Positions 7,083 to 12,618 of a stretch of 17,984 bases of DNA are shown here, in pieces (the stretch's first letter is position 1; the number at the start of each line of letters is the position of its first letter). Location of the stretch: NCBI GenBank assembly GCA_023245565.1, contig JAHFKB010000020.1:1-17984 (forward strand). Reading direction: 5' to 3'. The notes beneath the pieces are model-generated. The model saw only the letters and a program-made list of their open reading frames with translations, ran no database searches and had not been told where the DNA came from. The DNA is from an archaeon (GTDB lineage Archaea > Nanobdellota > Nanobdellia > SCGC-AAA011-G17 > GW2011-AR18). The translations under genes were made by a program, and so were the position numbers.

Positions 7083-7103
7083 ATCCTGTGACGGGAGTCC
7101 GAT

Positions 7104-7133
7104 AGTAAAGGTCCTGTTGATCTTTATCGGTAG
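7104..7133 (+). other. tRNA-His intron 3 (30 nt, in the T loop at 59/60)
   Basis: The outer helix is the T stem GGGAG (7093-7097) / CTCCC (7135-7139). The central helix is TCCG (7098-7101) with CGGT (7128-7131): three GC pairs and one T-T mismatch. Bulges are ATA (7102-7104) and AGT (7132-7134), cut AT|A and AG|T. The intron helix is GTAAAGG/TCTTTAT (7 bp including two G-U) with a 9-nt loop. Removal leaves a 7-nt T loop TCCGATT. Confidence 0.85.
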
Positions 7134-7171
7134 TCTCCCTACCCGCTCCATTTTATTAAACTTCGATTTTC

Positions 7172-7194
7172 AATATAAGAGATTTATGCGGAGG
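7172..7194 (+). promoter_or_regulatory. hisS TATA-like box (7172-7179) and Shine-Dalgarno (7190-7194)
   Basis: GGAGG (7190-7194) lies 7 bases before ATG 7202, one of only four clear ribosome binding sites in the window. AATATAAG (7172-7179) is centred 26 bases before the same ATG, the spacing of a leaderless promoter. A transcript from this box would lack the Shine-Dalgarno, whereas read-through from tRNA-His would carry it. Confidence 0.5.
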
Positions 7195-7201
7195 AATTAA
7201 A

Positions 7202-8455
7202 ATGACAAATATAGAATTAGCAAAAGGAACAAAAAACATAGAACCTGAATTAAAGTTAATTAGAAATAGAATTATTTCTTTAATTACAAAAACTTTTGAA
7301 TTATATGGTTATAGTCCTTTAGAAACACCCACTTTACAAAGATTTGATGTTTTAGCTAGTAAATATGCAGGTGGAGCAGAAATATTAAAAGAAACTTTTA
7401 AATTAAAAGATCAAGGTGATAGAGATTTAGCTTTAAGATATGATTTAACTGTGCCTTTATCATTATATGTTGCTTTAAATCCTCAAGTTAAATTGCCTTT
7501 TAAAAGATATGAAATTGGTAAAGTTTTTAGAGATGGGCCAATTTCTACTGTTAGGTTTAGAGAATTTTGGCAATGTGATGCAGATATAGTAGGAAGTTCT
7601 TCTATTTTAGTTGATGCTGAATGTGTTAACTTATTTTCAACAGTTTTTAAAGAATTAAATTTAGATATTGTGATAAAGGTAAATAATAGAAAAATTTTAG
7701 ATGGAATTATGGATTATTCTAATATTCCTAATGAACTTAGAGATTCTGTTATTTTAGTTATAGATAAACTTGAGAAGATTGGTATTGAAGGTTTAAAAAA
7801 AGAATTAAAAGAAAAGAAACTATCTTTAGAACAAATTGATAAACTAGTTAAATTAATGGATGTTAAAGGAAATAATAAAGAAAAATTAAATTCTATTAAA
7901 AAATTTATTAAAGATAATCAAGGTATAAAAGAATTTGAAGAATTAATTAAATATGCTCCTCAAATTGAATTTGATTTAAGTTTAGCTAGAGGTTTATCTT
8001 ATTATACTGGATCTATATTTGAAGTTAAATTAAAAAATTCTGAAATGAAAGTTACAGTTGCAAGTGGTGGAAGATATGATAATATGATTGGAGATTTTTT
8101 ACAAAATGGGCAAAAATATCCTGCTGTTGGAATATCTTTTGGTTTAGATAGAATAGAACTTTTAATGAAAGCAGAAGGTAAAACTTTAACTAAAGTTTAT
8201 GTTATTCCTATAAAACAAACTGAAAAAGCTAGTGAAATAGTTCAAGAATTAAGAAATAATAGTATTAATTCAGATATGGATTTAATGGATAGAAGTATTT
8301 CTAAAAATTTAGATTATGCTAATACTTATGGAATTCCTTATGTTGTATTTGTTGGAGAAGATGAAGTTAAGAAAAATAAATTTAAATTAAGAGATATGAA
8401 ATCTGGTAAAGAAGAATTATTAGATATTAAAGATATAGTTAAGAAATTACAGTAA
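7202..8455 (+). CDS. hisS: Histidyl-tRNA synthetase
   Basis: This 417-residue class II synthetase attaches histidine to tRNA-His using ATP. It has motif 1 (PLETPTLQRFDVLASKYAGG, about 38-57) and the RYDLTVPLS block (about 79-87). Motif 2 is KRYEIGKVFRDGPISTVRFREFWQCD, with the ATP-contacting Arg. The histidine-specific HisA block is SLARGLSYYTGSIFEV (about 260-275), and motif 3 (AVGISFGLDRIELL) carries the late Arg. The last 95 residues (KVYVIPIKQTEKASEIVQELR onwards) are the anticodon-binding alpha/beta domain, and length is normal. The ATG at 7202 follows a clear GGAGG. The intron-bearing tRNA-His gene ends 51 bases upstream in the same direction, so the enzyme and its substrate tRNA may be co-expressed. 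Confidence 0.97.
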   Translation: MTNIELAKGTKNIEPELKLIRNRIISLITKTFELYGYSPLETPTLQRFDVLASKYAGGAEILKETFKLKDQGDRDLALRYDLTVPLSLYVALNPQVKLPFKRYEIGKVFRDGPISTVRFREFWQCDADIVGSSSILVDAECVNLFSTVFKELNLDIVIKVNNRKILDGIMDYSNIPNELRDSVILVIDKLEKIGIEGLKKELKEKKLSLEQIDKLVKLMDVKGNNKEKLNSIKKFIKDNQGIKEFEELIKYAPQIEFDLSLARGLSYYTGSIFEVKLKNSEMKVTVASGGRYDNMIGDFLQNGQKYPAVGISFGLDRIELLMKAEGKTLTKVYVIPIKQTEKASEIVQELRNNSINSDMDLMDRSISKNLDYANTYGIPYVVFVGEDEVKKNKFKLRDMKSGKEELLDIKDIVKKLQ

Positions 8456-8517
8456 ACTTGAAAGATTTCTGGAAATTTCTAAGATTAAAATTTAAACTTT
8501 TAGAATAATTTTAATTA

Positions 8518-8928
8518 ATGACTAAATATTATTTAGATACTTGCATATTAATAGATTATTATGAGAAAAGGGGAACAAATGGAGAAATAGCTTTAATATT
8601 AATTAATAAGATAAATCATGACAAAGATCTTGCAATATATTCTGATTTACACATTATAGAACTTAAACGATTAGGTTATTCTTATAAAGAGGTTAATTCT
8701 ATATTTAGAATATTTTTTAACACTATAAAAGTTCATATTAATAAAAACCAAATAGATGAAGCTAATAGATTAGTTAAATATCTAAAAATTCCAAGAAAAG
8801 ATGCTTTACACGCAATATTATCAAGAGATAATGAATCCATACTTGTTTCCCATGATGCACATTTTCAATTATTAAAATATTTAATTAATATAAAAAGACC
8901 TTTAGAGCTTATTGAATTTTCTTTCTAA
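8518..8928 (+). CDS. PIN-domain ribonuclease toxin (VapC-like)
   Basis: This 136-residue PIN-domain protein has all four acidic metal ligands in order: D7 (YYLDTCILIDYY), E48 (IIELKRLG), D95 (IPRKDALHAILS) and D113 (LVSHDAHF). PIN toxins cut tRNA or rRNA with Mg2+ and are held in check by a cognate antitoxin. TATA (AATTTAAAC, 8489-8497) is centred about 25 bases before the ATG. The expected antitoxin is not upstream. Instead an RHH protein is encoded on the opposite strand, and the two genes overlap tail to tail by 27 bases (8902-8928). It could also be a solitary PIN nuclease, but the overlapping RHH gene makes a toxin-antitoxin pair more likely. Confidence 0.85.
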   Translation: MTKYYLDTCILIDYYEKRGTNGEIALILINKINHDKDLAIYSDLHIIELKRLGYSYKEVNSIFRIFFNTIKVHINKNQIDEANRLVKYLKIPRKDALHAILSRDNESILVSHDAHFQLLKYLINIKRPLELIEFSF

Positions 8929-9153
8929 TTCTTTGAATGCTTTTTCACCTGCTATATGGATTTGTTCATCTGTAGTTTTTCTTTTAGAAGCCCCATAAGT
9001 TTTCATTATTAGTTCTTCTCTTTCCAATTCTTTTATTTTATCCCTTATGGCTTCTCTTATAAATTCAGTCTTTGTAGTATATTTGTGTTTAAATAATGTA
9101 AAATCTATTTTATTTGCTAAACTTTTATCTAATTTTATACTTATTGTTTCCAT
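8902..9153 (-). CDS. Ribbon-helix-helix antitoxin/repressor, partner of the PIN protein
   Basis: This 83-residue protein opens with an RHH fold: beta strand ETISIKLDKSLANKID (2-17), then helices around 25-42 (TTKTEFIREAIRDKIKELE). A charged C-terminal tail would wrap the toxin. RHH antitoxins dimerise through the strand, bind short DNA repeats and repress their own operon. Three AGTAATA repeats spaced exactly 10 bp lie directly in front of its ATG, a fitting operator. Its 3' end overlaps the PIN toxin gene convergently, so antisense transcription could also couple the two. The start at 9153 is the first Met of the conserved strand. Confidence 0.8.
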   Translation of the reverse strand: METISIKLDKSLANKIDFTLFKHKYTTKTEFIREAIRDKIKELEREELIMKTYGASKRKTTDEQIHIAGEKAFKELERKFNKL

Positions 9154-9180
9154 AGTAATACTAAGTAATACATAGTAATA
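9154..9180. promoter_or_regulatory. Operator iterons: three AGTAATA repeats with 10-bp period
   Basis: AGTAATA occurs at 9154-9160, 9164-9170 and 9174-9180, each one helical turn apart, between the AT-rich promoter (near 9178-9188, minus strand) and the RHH start codon. RHH repressors typically bind such phased short repeats, so autorepression of the 8902-9153 gene is the likely role. Confidence 0.6.
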
Positions 9181-9240
9181 TTTAAACTTTTCTAAGAAAT
9201 TTATGAAAGATTTTTAAAGTTGACAAATAAAATATAAATT

Positions 9241-9390
9241 ATGGATAGGTGGAAATGCACTGTATGTAGATTTATAATGGAATCAGATGATGAACCTAAA
9301 AAATGTTTTCATTGTGATGCTGATCCTCATAAGATTAGGGCTTTGTTTAAGAAAGTTAGAGGTTGGGGTTGGGGAAGATTTATGGATTAA
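9241..9390 (+). CDS. Rubredoxin-like zinc/iron mini-protein
   Basis: This 49-residue frame (MDRWKCTVCRF...) has two CxxC knuckles: C6/C9 and C22/C25. Aromatic W4 and an acidic-proline stretch (ESDDEPKKCFHC) between the knuckles resemble the rubredoxin-like domain at the C-terminus of rubrerythrins. It would bind one Zn or Fe. The basic tail (KIRALFKKVRGWGWGRF) may contact nucleic acid or a partner. TATA (TTTTTAAAG, 9211-9219) is centred about 25 bases before the ATG, supporting expression. Its last 11 bases overlap the 3' end of the convergent methyltransferase gene. Redox protein versus zinc ribbon cannot be decided from sequence alone. Confidence 0.65.
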   Translation: MDRWKCTVCRFIMESDDEPKKCFHCDADPHKIRALFKKVRGWGWGRFMD

Positions 9391-9889
9391 TTTTTATTTC
9401 TATTAATCCTTTTCCTATGTTTAATTCTTTCCAGTTTAATTTTGAATTATTTAAGTATTGAATAAAATCTTTCATATTATCTTTATGTGAAATTGTATTA
9501 TCAGCGTAAATAAATCCTTTATCTATTAATTTTAAGCTTAATATTAAGTATTCTTTGTACTGTCTTTTCATTGCGTCTATAAATATTAAATCAAATTTCT
9601 CATTTAAATTTTTTAAAACTTCTAAAGCATCTCCTTCTAATATTTCTATATTTTTTACTTTGTATTTGTTAAAATTACTTTTAGCTATTTCAATTGCTCT
9701 TTTATCTATTTCAATAGTCTTTACTTTATTAGAAACTGTTGAGAAGTTTAATGCTGAATAACCATTAAAGCAGCCTATTTCTAAGATTTTTTTTAAATTA
9801 TTTTCTTTAATTATTTTAAGCATATATTCTATAGAATCTTTACTTATATTCATTTCGTGTTTATTTTCTTCTAATTCTTTAAATTCCAT
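9380..9889 (-). CDS. SAM-dependent O-methyltransferase, TrmR/COG4122-like
   Basis: This 169-residue class I methyltransferase has motif I EIGCFNGYSA (37-46), acidic E60 after beta 2, EGDA (85-88), FDLIFIDAMKRQYKEY (99-114) and YADN (128-131). The IDA-x-K-x-x-Y and ADN blocks are typical of the COG4122 O-methyltransferases, which include catechol-type enzymes and bacterial TrmR. TrmR methylates 5-hydroxyuridine at tRNA position 34 to 5-methoxyuridine. At 169 residues it is shorter than the roughly 215-residue bacterial enzymes, lacking N-terminal helices. It overlaps the upstream membrane-protein gene by 11 bases, so the two form an operon, which is divergent from a TrhO homologue that makes 5-hydroxyuridine. 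The tRNA role is inferred from that context. Confidence 0.75.
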   Translation of the reverse strand: MEFKELEENKHEMNISKDSIEYMLKIIKENNLKKILEIGCFNGYSALNFSTVSNKVKTIEIDKRAIEIAKSNFNKYKVKNIEILEGDALEVLKNLNEKFDLIFIDAMKRQYKEYLILSLKLIDKGFIYADNTISHKDNMKDFIQYLNNSKLNWKELNIGKGLIEIKINP

Positions 9890-10229
9890 TTTTTCTTTTA
9901 TATTCCTTAATTCCTGATGCTAGGTTTGTTATTACAGGTATAGCTAATAGCCAATAATTCTCTCTTTCTATTCCATATTCATTGTATAAATATCCTTGAA
10001 TTATTATTGCTCCTAAACCAGATAACAAACCAGAATAAGCTCCAATATTTTCTGCATTTGTAAACTTTTTATCTTTAACATTTGTTTCTTTTATTTCTCT
10101 AATGCTGTATGGTACTAAATATGGTATTAAAAAGCCCATAGCATAGAAAGTAGTTATAAATCTATATTGAAATTTATTAATAGCTTTAATATTTTTTTTA
10201 ATAATTAATCTGGTTTCTAGGTCTATCAT
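9879..10229 (-). CDS. Small membrane protein, unknown function
   Basis: This 116-residue protein has three likely membrane segments: about 24-42 (FITTFYAMGFLIPYLVPYS), 62-82 (IGAYSGLLSGLGAIIIQGYLY) and 91-106 (YWLLAIPVITNLASGI). The N-terminus is positively charged and the C-terminus is KEYKRKNG. No family is recognised. It is the first gene of an operon whose second gene is the O-methyltransferase (11-base overlap). Its ATG lies 26 bases from the centre of the shared divergent AT box at 10250-10260. It has no visible catalytic motif. Confidence 0.65.
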   Translation of the reverse strand: MIDLETRLIIKKNIKAINKFQYRFITTFYAMGFLIPYLVPYSIREIKETNVKDKKFTNAENIGAYSGLLSGLGAIIIQGYLYNEYGIERENYWLLAIPVITNLASGIKEYKRKNGI

Positions 10230-10249
10230 TTAATTAATAGAATAGTAAA

Positions 10250-10260
10250 GTTTAATAAAT
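10250..10260. promoter_or_regulatory. Symmetric divergent promoter between trhO and the methyltransferase operon
   Basis: The AT box (TTTAATAAAT at 10251-10260) is centred near 10255, 26 bases before the ATG of the plus gene (10281) and 26 bases before the ATG of the minus gene (10229). The box reads as a TATA-like element on both strands, so one element may fire leaderless transcripts in both directions. Confidence 0.55.
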
Positions 10261-10280
10261 ATTATTCTAAGTTAATTTCT

Positions 10281-11156
10281 ATGGAAAAACTAATAGTTAC
10301 AAGCTTTTACAAGTATGTTAATTTATATAATTTAGAAATCTTTCAGAAAGAACATTTAGATTTTTGCAATAAAATAGGAATAAAAGGTAAAGTATTAATT
10401 GGAAATGAAGGAATAAATGGAAGTATTTCTGGAAATAAAGAACAAATAAAAGAATATAAGAAAAAGTTAAAGTCATATAAAGAATTTTCTGATATAAAAT
10501 TTAAAGATACAGAAAGCAATTATCATCCTTTTAGAAAAACAATTGTTAGAATAAGAAAAGAAATTGTAACTTCTAATTTCAATGTTGACCCTACTAAAAC
10601 TGGCCATCATTTATCTCCTAAAGAATTAAAAAAAATGTATGATAAAAAAGAAGATTTTGTAATTATAGATGCAAGAAATAATTATGAAAGTAAAATTGGT
10701 AAATTTAAGAATGCAATCACTCCTAATATTGATATTTTTAGAGATTTTAAAAAAGTAGTTCCTAAAATATCTAAATATAAAAATAAAAAAGTTGTTTTAT
10801 ATTGTACTGGAGGAATAAGATGTGAGAAAGCTTCTGCTTTATTAATTAAAAAGGGTTTTAAAGATGTTTCTCAAGTTGATGGTGGAATTATAAATTATAT
10901 TAATCAATATCCTGGAACTTATTTTGAAGGAAGATGTTTTACTTTTGATGCTAGATTAAGTGTTGAAACTGGAAATAAAGAAATAAGTATTTGTGAAAAA
11001 TGTCATAAACCTTGCGGAGAATATACAAATTGTGCAAATATAAAATGTGATAAATTATTTATTTGCTGTGATGAATGCAAGCAAGAATGGTATAATTCTT
11101 GTTCTAAAAACTGCAGGAATTCTGTAAAAATTAGAGATCTTTCAAAGATTAATTAA
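10281..11156 (+). CDS. trhO: TrhO-like rhodanese-family tRNA uridine hydroxylase
   Basis: This 291-residue protein matches TrhO (YceA/UPF0176) as I know the family. The N-terminal ferredoxin-like domain has SFYKYV, GIKGKVLIGNEGINGSISG (33-51) and FRKTIVRIRKEIV (84-96). The rhodanese domain has VIIDARNNYESKIGKFKNA and the catalytic loop YCTGGIRCEKAS (174-185; C175 and C181), followed by QVDGGIINY and the GRCFTFDARLSV block. A C-terminal tail holds ten Cys (238-278), probably binding Zn. TrhO hydroxylates U34 of certain tRNAs to 5-hydroxyuridine in an O2-dependent reaction. The divergent operon encodes a TrmR-like methyltransferase, the next step of that pathway in Bacillus. An O2-dependent enzyme would mean that the cell meets oxygen. 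Confidence 0.88.
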   Translation: MEKLIVTSFYKYVNLYNLEIFQKEHLDFCNKIGIKGKVLIGNEGINGSISGNKEQIKEYKKKLKSYKEFSDIKFKDTESNYHPFRKTIVRIRKEIVTSNFNVDPTKTGHHLSPKELKKMYDKKEDFVIIDARNNYESKIGKFKNAITPNIDIFRDFKKVVPKISKYKNKKVVLYCTGGIRCEKASALLIKKGFKDVSQVDGGIINYINQYPGTYFEGRCFTFDARLSVETGNKEISICEKCHKPCGEYTNCANIKCDKLFICCDECKQEWYNSCSKNCRNSVKIRDLSKIN

Positions 11157-11159
11157 TAA

Positions 11160-11411
11160 TTATTTGTAAACTCTTCCCCTCTTATCAAAAACTTGAATTA
11201 ATAATATTTTGTCTTCAAAAGCTATATCTATTAGTGCCCTGTAATCTCCAATTCTTAATTTATATAAATTAGAATTTTGAAAACTTTCAAGATAACGAAA
11301 TGGATCTTCTTTAATTTGATCTAATTTTTTAAAAACTCTTAGGATTAAATCTTTTGGTAATTTTTCTAAATTCTTAGAAGCATTTGGATTCCATTTTATA
11401 TCAAAACTCAT
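11160..11411 (-). CDS. relE: RelE/ParE-superfamily toxin
   Basis: This 83-residue protein has the RelE fold pattern. It starts FDIKWNPNASKNLEKLPKD, with two helices around 10-34 (ILRVFKKLDQIKED). The beta sheet includes NLYKLRIGDYRALIDIAFED (about 48-67) and ends LLIQVFDKRGRVYK, with the Arg/Lys/Tyr residues typical of the ribosome-dependent mRNA endonuclease site. Its ATG overlaps the antitoxin stop by 4 bases (11408-11411), so expression is translationally coupled. Length is normal for archaeal RelE. It belongs to an operon reading away from the orphan antitoxin at 11709. Confidence 0.88.
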   Translation of the reverse strand: MSFDIKWNPNASKNLEKLPKDLILRVFKKLDQIKEDPFRYLESFQNSNLYKLRIGDYRALIDIAFEDKILLIQVFDKRGRVYK

Positions 11412-11602
11412 TTTAGAAGTTTTTTCTTTAATTCATCATTTGATATATATTCATTGATAGAGGTTTTTCTAGCTTTTTCTAATCTTTTTTTAGCTTGAGG
11501 AGTTAATTCTCCTTCTTCTGATAGAATGTGTTTTATTACAGCCATATCTCTTTTTAATAATTCTAAATCTTCATGTATATTTTTTATCTCTGTATCAGTC
11601 AT
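11408..11602 (-). CDS. Cognate antitoxin of RelE
   Basis: This 64-residue, highly charged helical protein (NIHEDLELLKRDMAVIKHILSEE, then LTPQAKKRLEKARKT) is the first gene of the pair and overlaps relE by 4 bases. The pattern of a coiled N-terminal helix followed by a short helix and a polar tail is common in small archaeal RelB-type antitoxins that wrap RelE. I see no clear DNA-binding RHH strand. TATA (minus strand, about 11622-11630) lies about 24 bases before the ATG, so the transcript would be leaderless. A paralogue lies divergently upstream at 11709. Confidence 0.8.
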   Translation of the reverse strand: MTDTEIKNIHEDLELLKRDMAVIKHILSEEGELTPQAKKRLEKARKTSINEYISNDELKKKLLK

Positions 11603-11708
11603 AATATCTTATTGAATTACTATTTTATATGGTTTTCGGTAGAATTTATAAAAATCTTTCAAAAAATTCTTAATAAACAATATAAAGATTAATTTCTTAG
11701 TTTATTCT

Positions 11709-11879
11709 ATGAGAGAAGATATAATAGTAATGTATGAATATATAAAAATTCTAAAAAGAGATATTGAATTAATGAAATATATTATGTGTCAAGAATGTAA
11801 ACTAAGTGAAGAAGCTAGAATTGTCTTAGAAGATAATCTAGATGAATATATACTTGATGATAATTTTCAAGATTTTTAG
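11709..11879 (+). CDS. Solitary antitoxin paralogue (no toxin gene)
   Basis: This 56-residue frame has a TATA element (TATAAAG, 11681-11687) 26 bases before its ATG. YEYIKILKRDIELMKYIM followed by LSEEARIVLEDN aligns with HEDLELLKRDMAVIKHIL and LTPQAKKRLEKA of the neighbouring RelE antitoxin. They share an E-x-(I/L)-x-(I/L)-LKRD core and the second helix at the same spacing. It is therefore a homologue of that antitoxin, transcribed divergently and without a toxin gene: only 46 bases follow before the phosphoesterase gene. It has two Cys (CQEC) absent from the partner. It may neutralise RelE in trans or be the remnant of a lost module. Confidence 0.6.
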   Translation: MREDIIVMYEYIKILKRDIELMKYIMCQECKLSEEARIVLEDNLDEYILDDNFQDF

Positions 11880-11925
11880 AATTGAGTTAAAAAGACTTAT
11901 ATAGTTTATTTTTAATTAATCTATA

Positions 11926-12618
11926 ATGAAAATAGCTATAATTTCAGATATACATAGTAATTTAGAAGCTTTAGAAGCAGTACTAAATCATATTAAAACT
12001 AAAAGTATTGATAAGATAATTTGTTTAGGTGATATTGTAGGATATGGTGCTTCTCCAAATGAGTGTATTGAATTATTGATAAAAAATAATGTTGAATGTA
12101 TAAAAGGTAGTCATGATCTAAATTCTGTGACTTTAGAAAAATTAGATTTTTTCAATGATAAAGCTCAAGAAGCATTAAAATTTACTAATAAAGTTTTAAG
12201 TGAGGTGAATAAGAAATTTTTAATTGATTTACCTGAAACTATAGAATTAAAAAATAAAAATAATTTTCTAGGTGTTTATGGAAGTCCTAGCGGACATCTT
12301 TATGAATTTATAGAAGCTAATACTGATGAAGATAAGATTAAAGATTTATTAGAATTACAAAAATTTGATGTTGTTGCTGTTGGGCATACACATATACCAG
12401 ATATAAAAAGATTTGAATTAAAAGTTTTTTTAAATCCTGGATCTGTTGGACAACCTAGAAATAATAATACTAAAGCACAATATGCTATACTTGATTTAGA
12501 TGATATTAATTTTGTGACTTTAGAAACTGTTGAATATGATATTGATACTGCTGCTAAGAAAATAATTCAGGCTGGTTTACCTAAGTTTTTAGCTGAGAGA
12601 TTGTATTTGGGGCGGTGA
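11926..12618 (+). CDS. Metallophosphoesterase (COG0639/YfcE-like) with altered metal ligands
   Basis: This 230-residue calcineurin-like phosphoesterase has ISDIHSNLEA (6-15), CLGDIVGYGASPNE (33-46), VGHTHIP (152-158) and the C-terminal LNPGSVGQPR (169-178) typical of the Metallophos_2 family. Members hydrolyse phosphodiesters or diadenosine tetraphosphate with two metals. Two normally invariant ligands differ. The GNHD box reads GSHD (S62 for Asn), and the HGSP box reads YGSP (Y118 for His). D8, H10, D36 and the GHTH histidines remain. Activity may be reduced, limited to one metal or changed. TATA (TTATATAG, 11897-11904) is centred 26 bases before the ATG. It ends one base before the convergent methyltransferase. 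Confidence 0.9.
   Translation: MKIAIISDIHSNLEALEAVLNHIKTKSIDKIICLGDIVGYGASPNECIELLIKNNVECIKGSHDLNSVTLEKLDFFNDKAQEALKFTNKVLSEVNKKFLIDLPETIELKNKNNFLGVYGSPSGHLYEFIEANTDEDKIKDLLELQKFDVVAVGHTHIPDIKRFELKVFLNPGSVGQPRNNNTKAQYAILDLDDINFVTLETVEYDIDTAAKKIIQAGLPKFLAERLYLGR

Larger units (their letters stand above)
7005..7150 (+). tRNA. tRNA-His (anticodon GUG) with three introns, CCA encoded
   Basis: The ends form a perfect 7-bp acceptor stem (GCGGGTA 7006-7012 / TACCCGC 7140-7146), then T73 and encoded CCA (7148-7150). G at 7005 is the extra G-1 typical of tRNA-His. The D arm is 7015-7029 with GG18-19 in the loop; T8-A14 and G15-C48 are present. The rest makes a tRNA only if 7037-7058, 7064-7082 and 7104-7133 are removed. 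This leaves anticodon stem CGGGA/TCCTG, loop CTGTGGA with anticodon GTG, variable loop TGAC, T stem GGGAG/CTCCC and loop TCCGATT. The mature length is 74 nt plus G-1. Introns 2 and 3 sit in BHB motifs with 3-nt bulges; intron 1 has a partial one. Oddities are C55 instead of T55, and T73 instead of the usual C73 opposite G-1. hisS lies 51 bases downstream. Confidence 0.9.

Noticed and set aside
7140..7150. tRNA-Cys identity suggested by U73
   Set aside because: No GCA anticodon can be produced by any BHB-consistent splicing of this locus.
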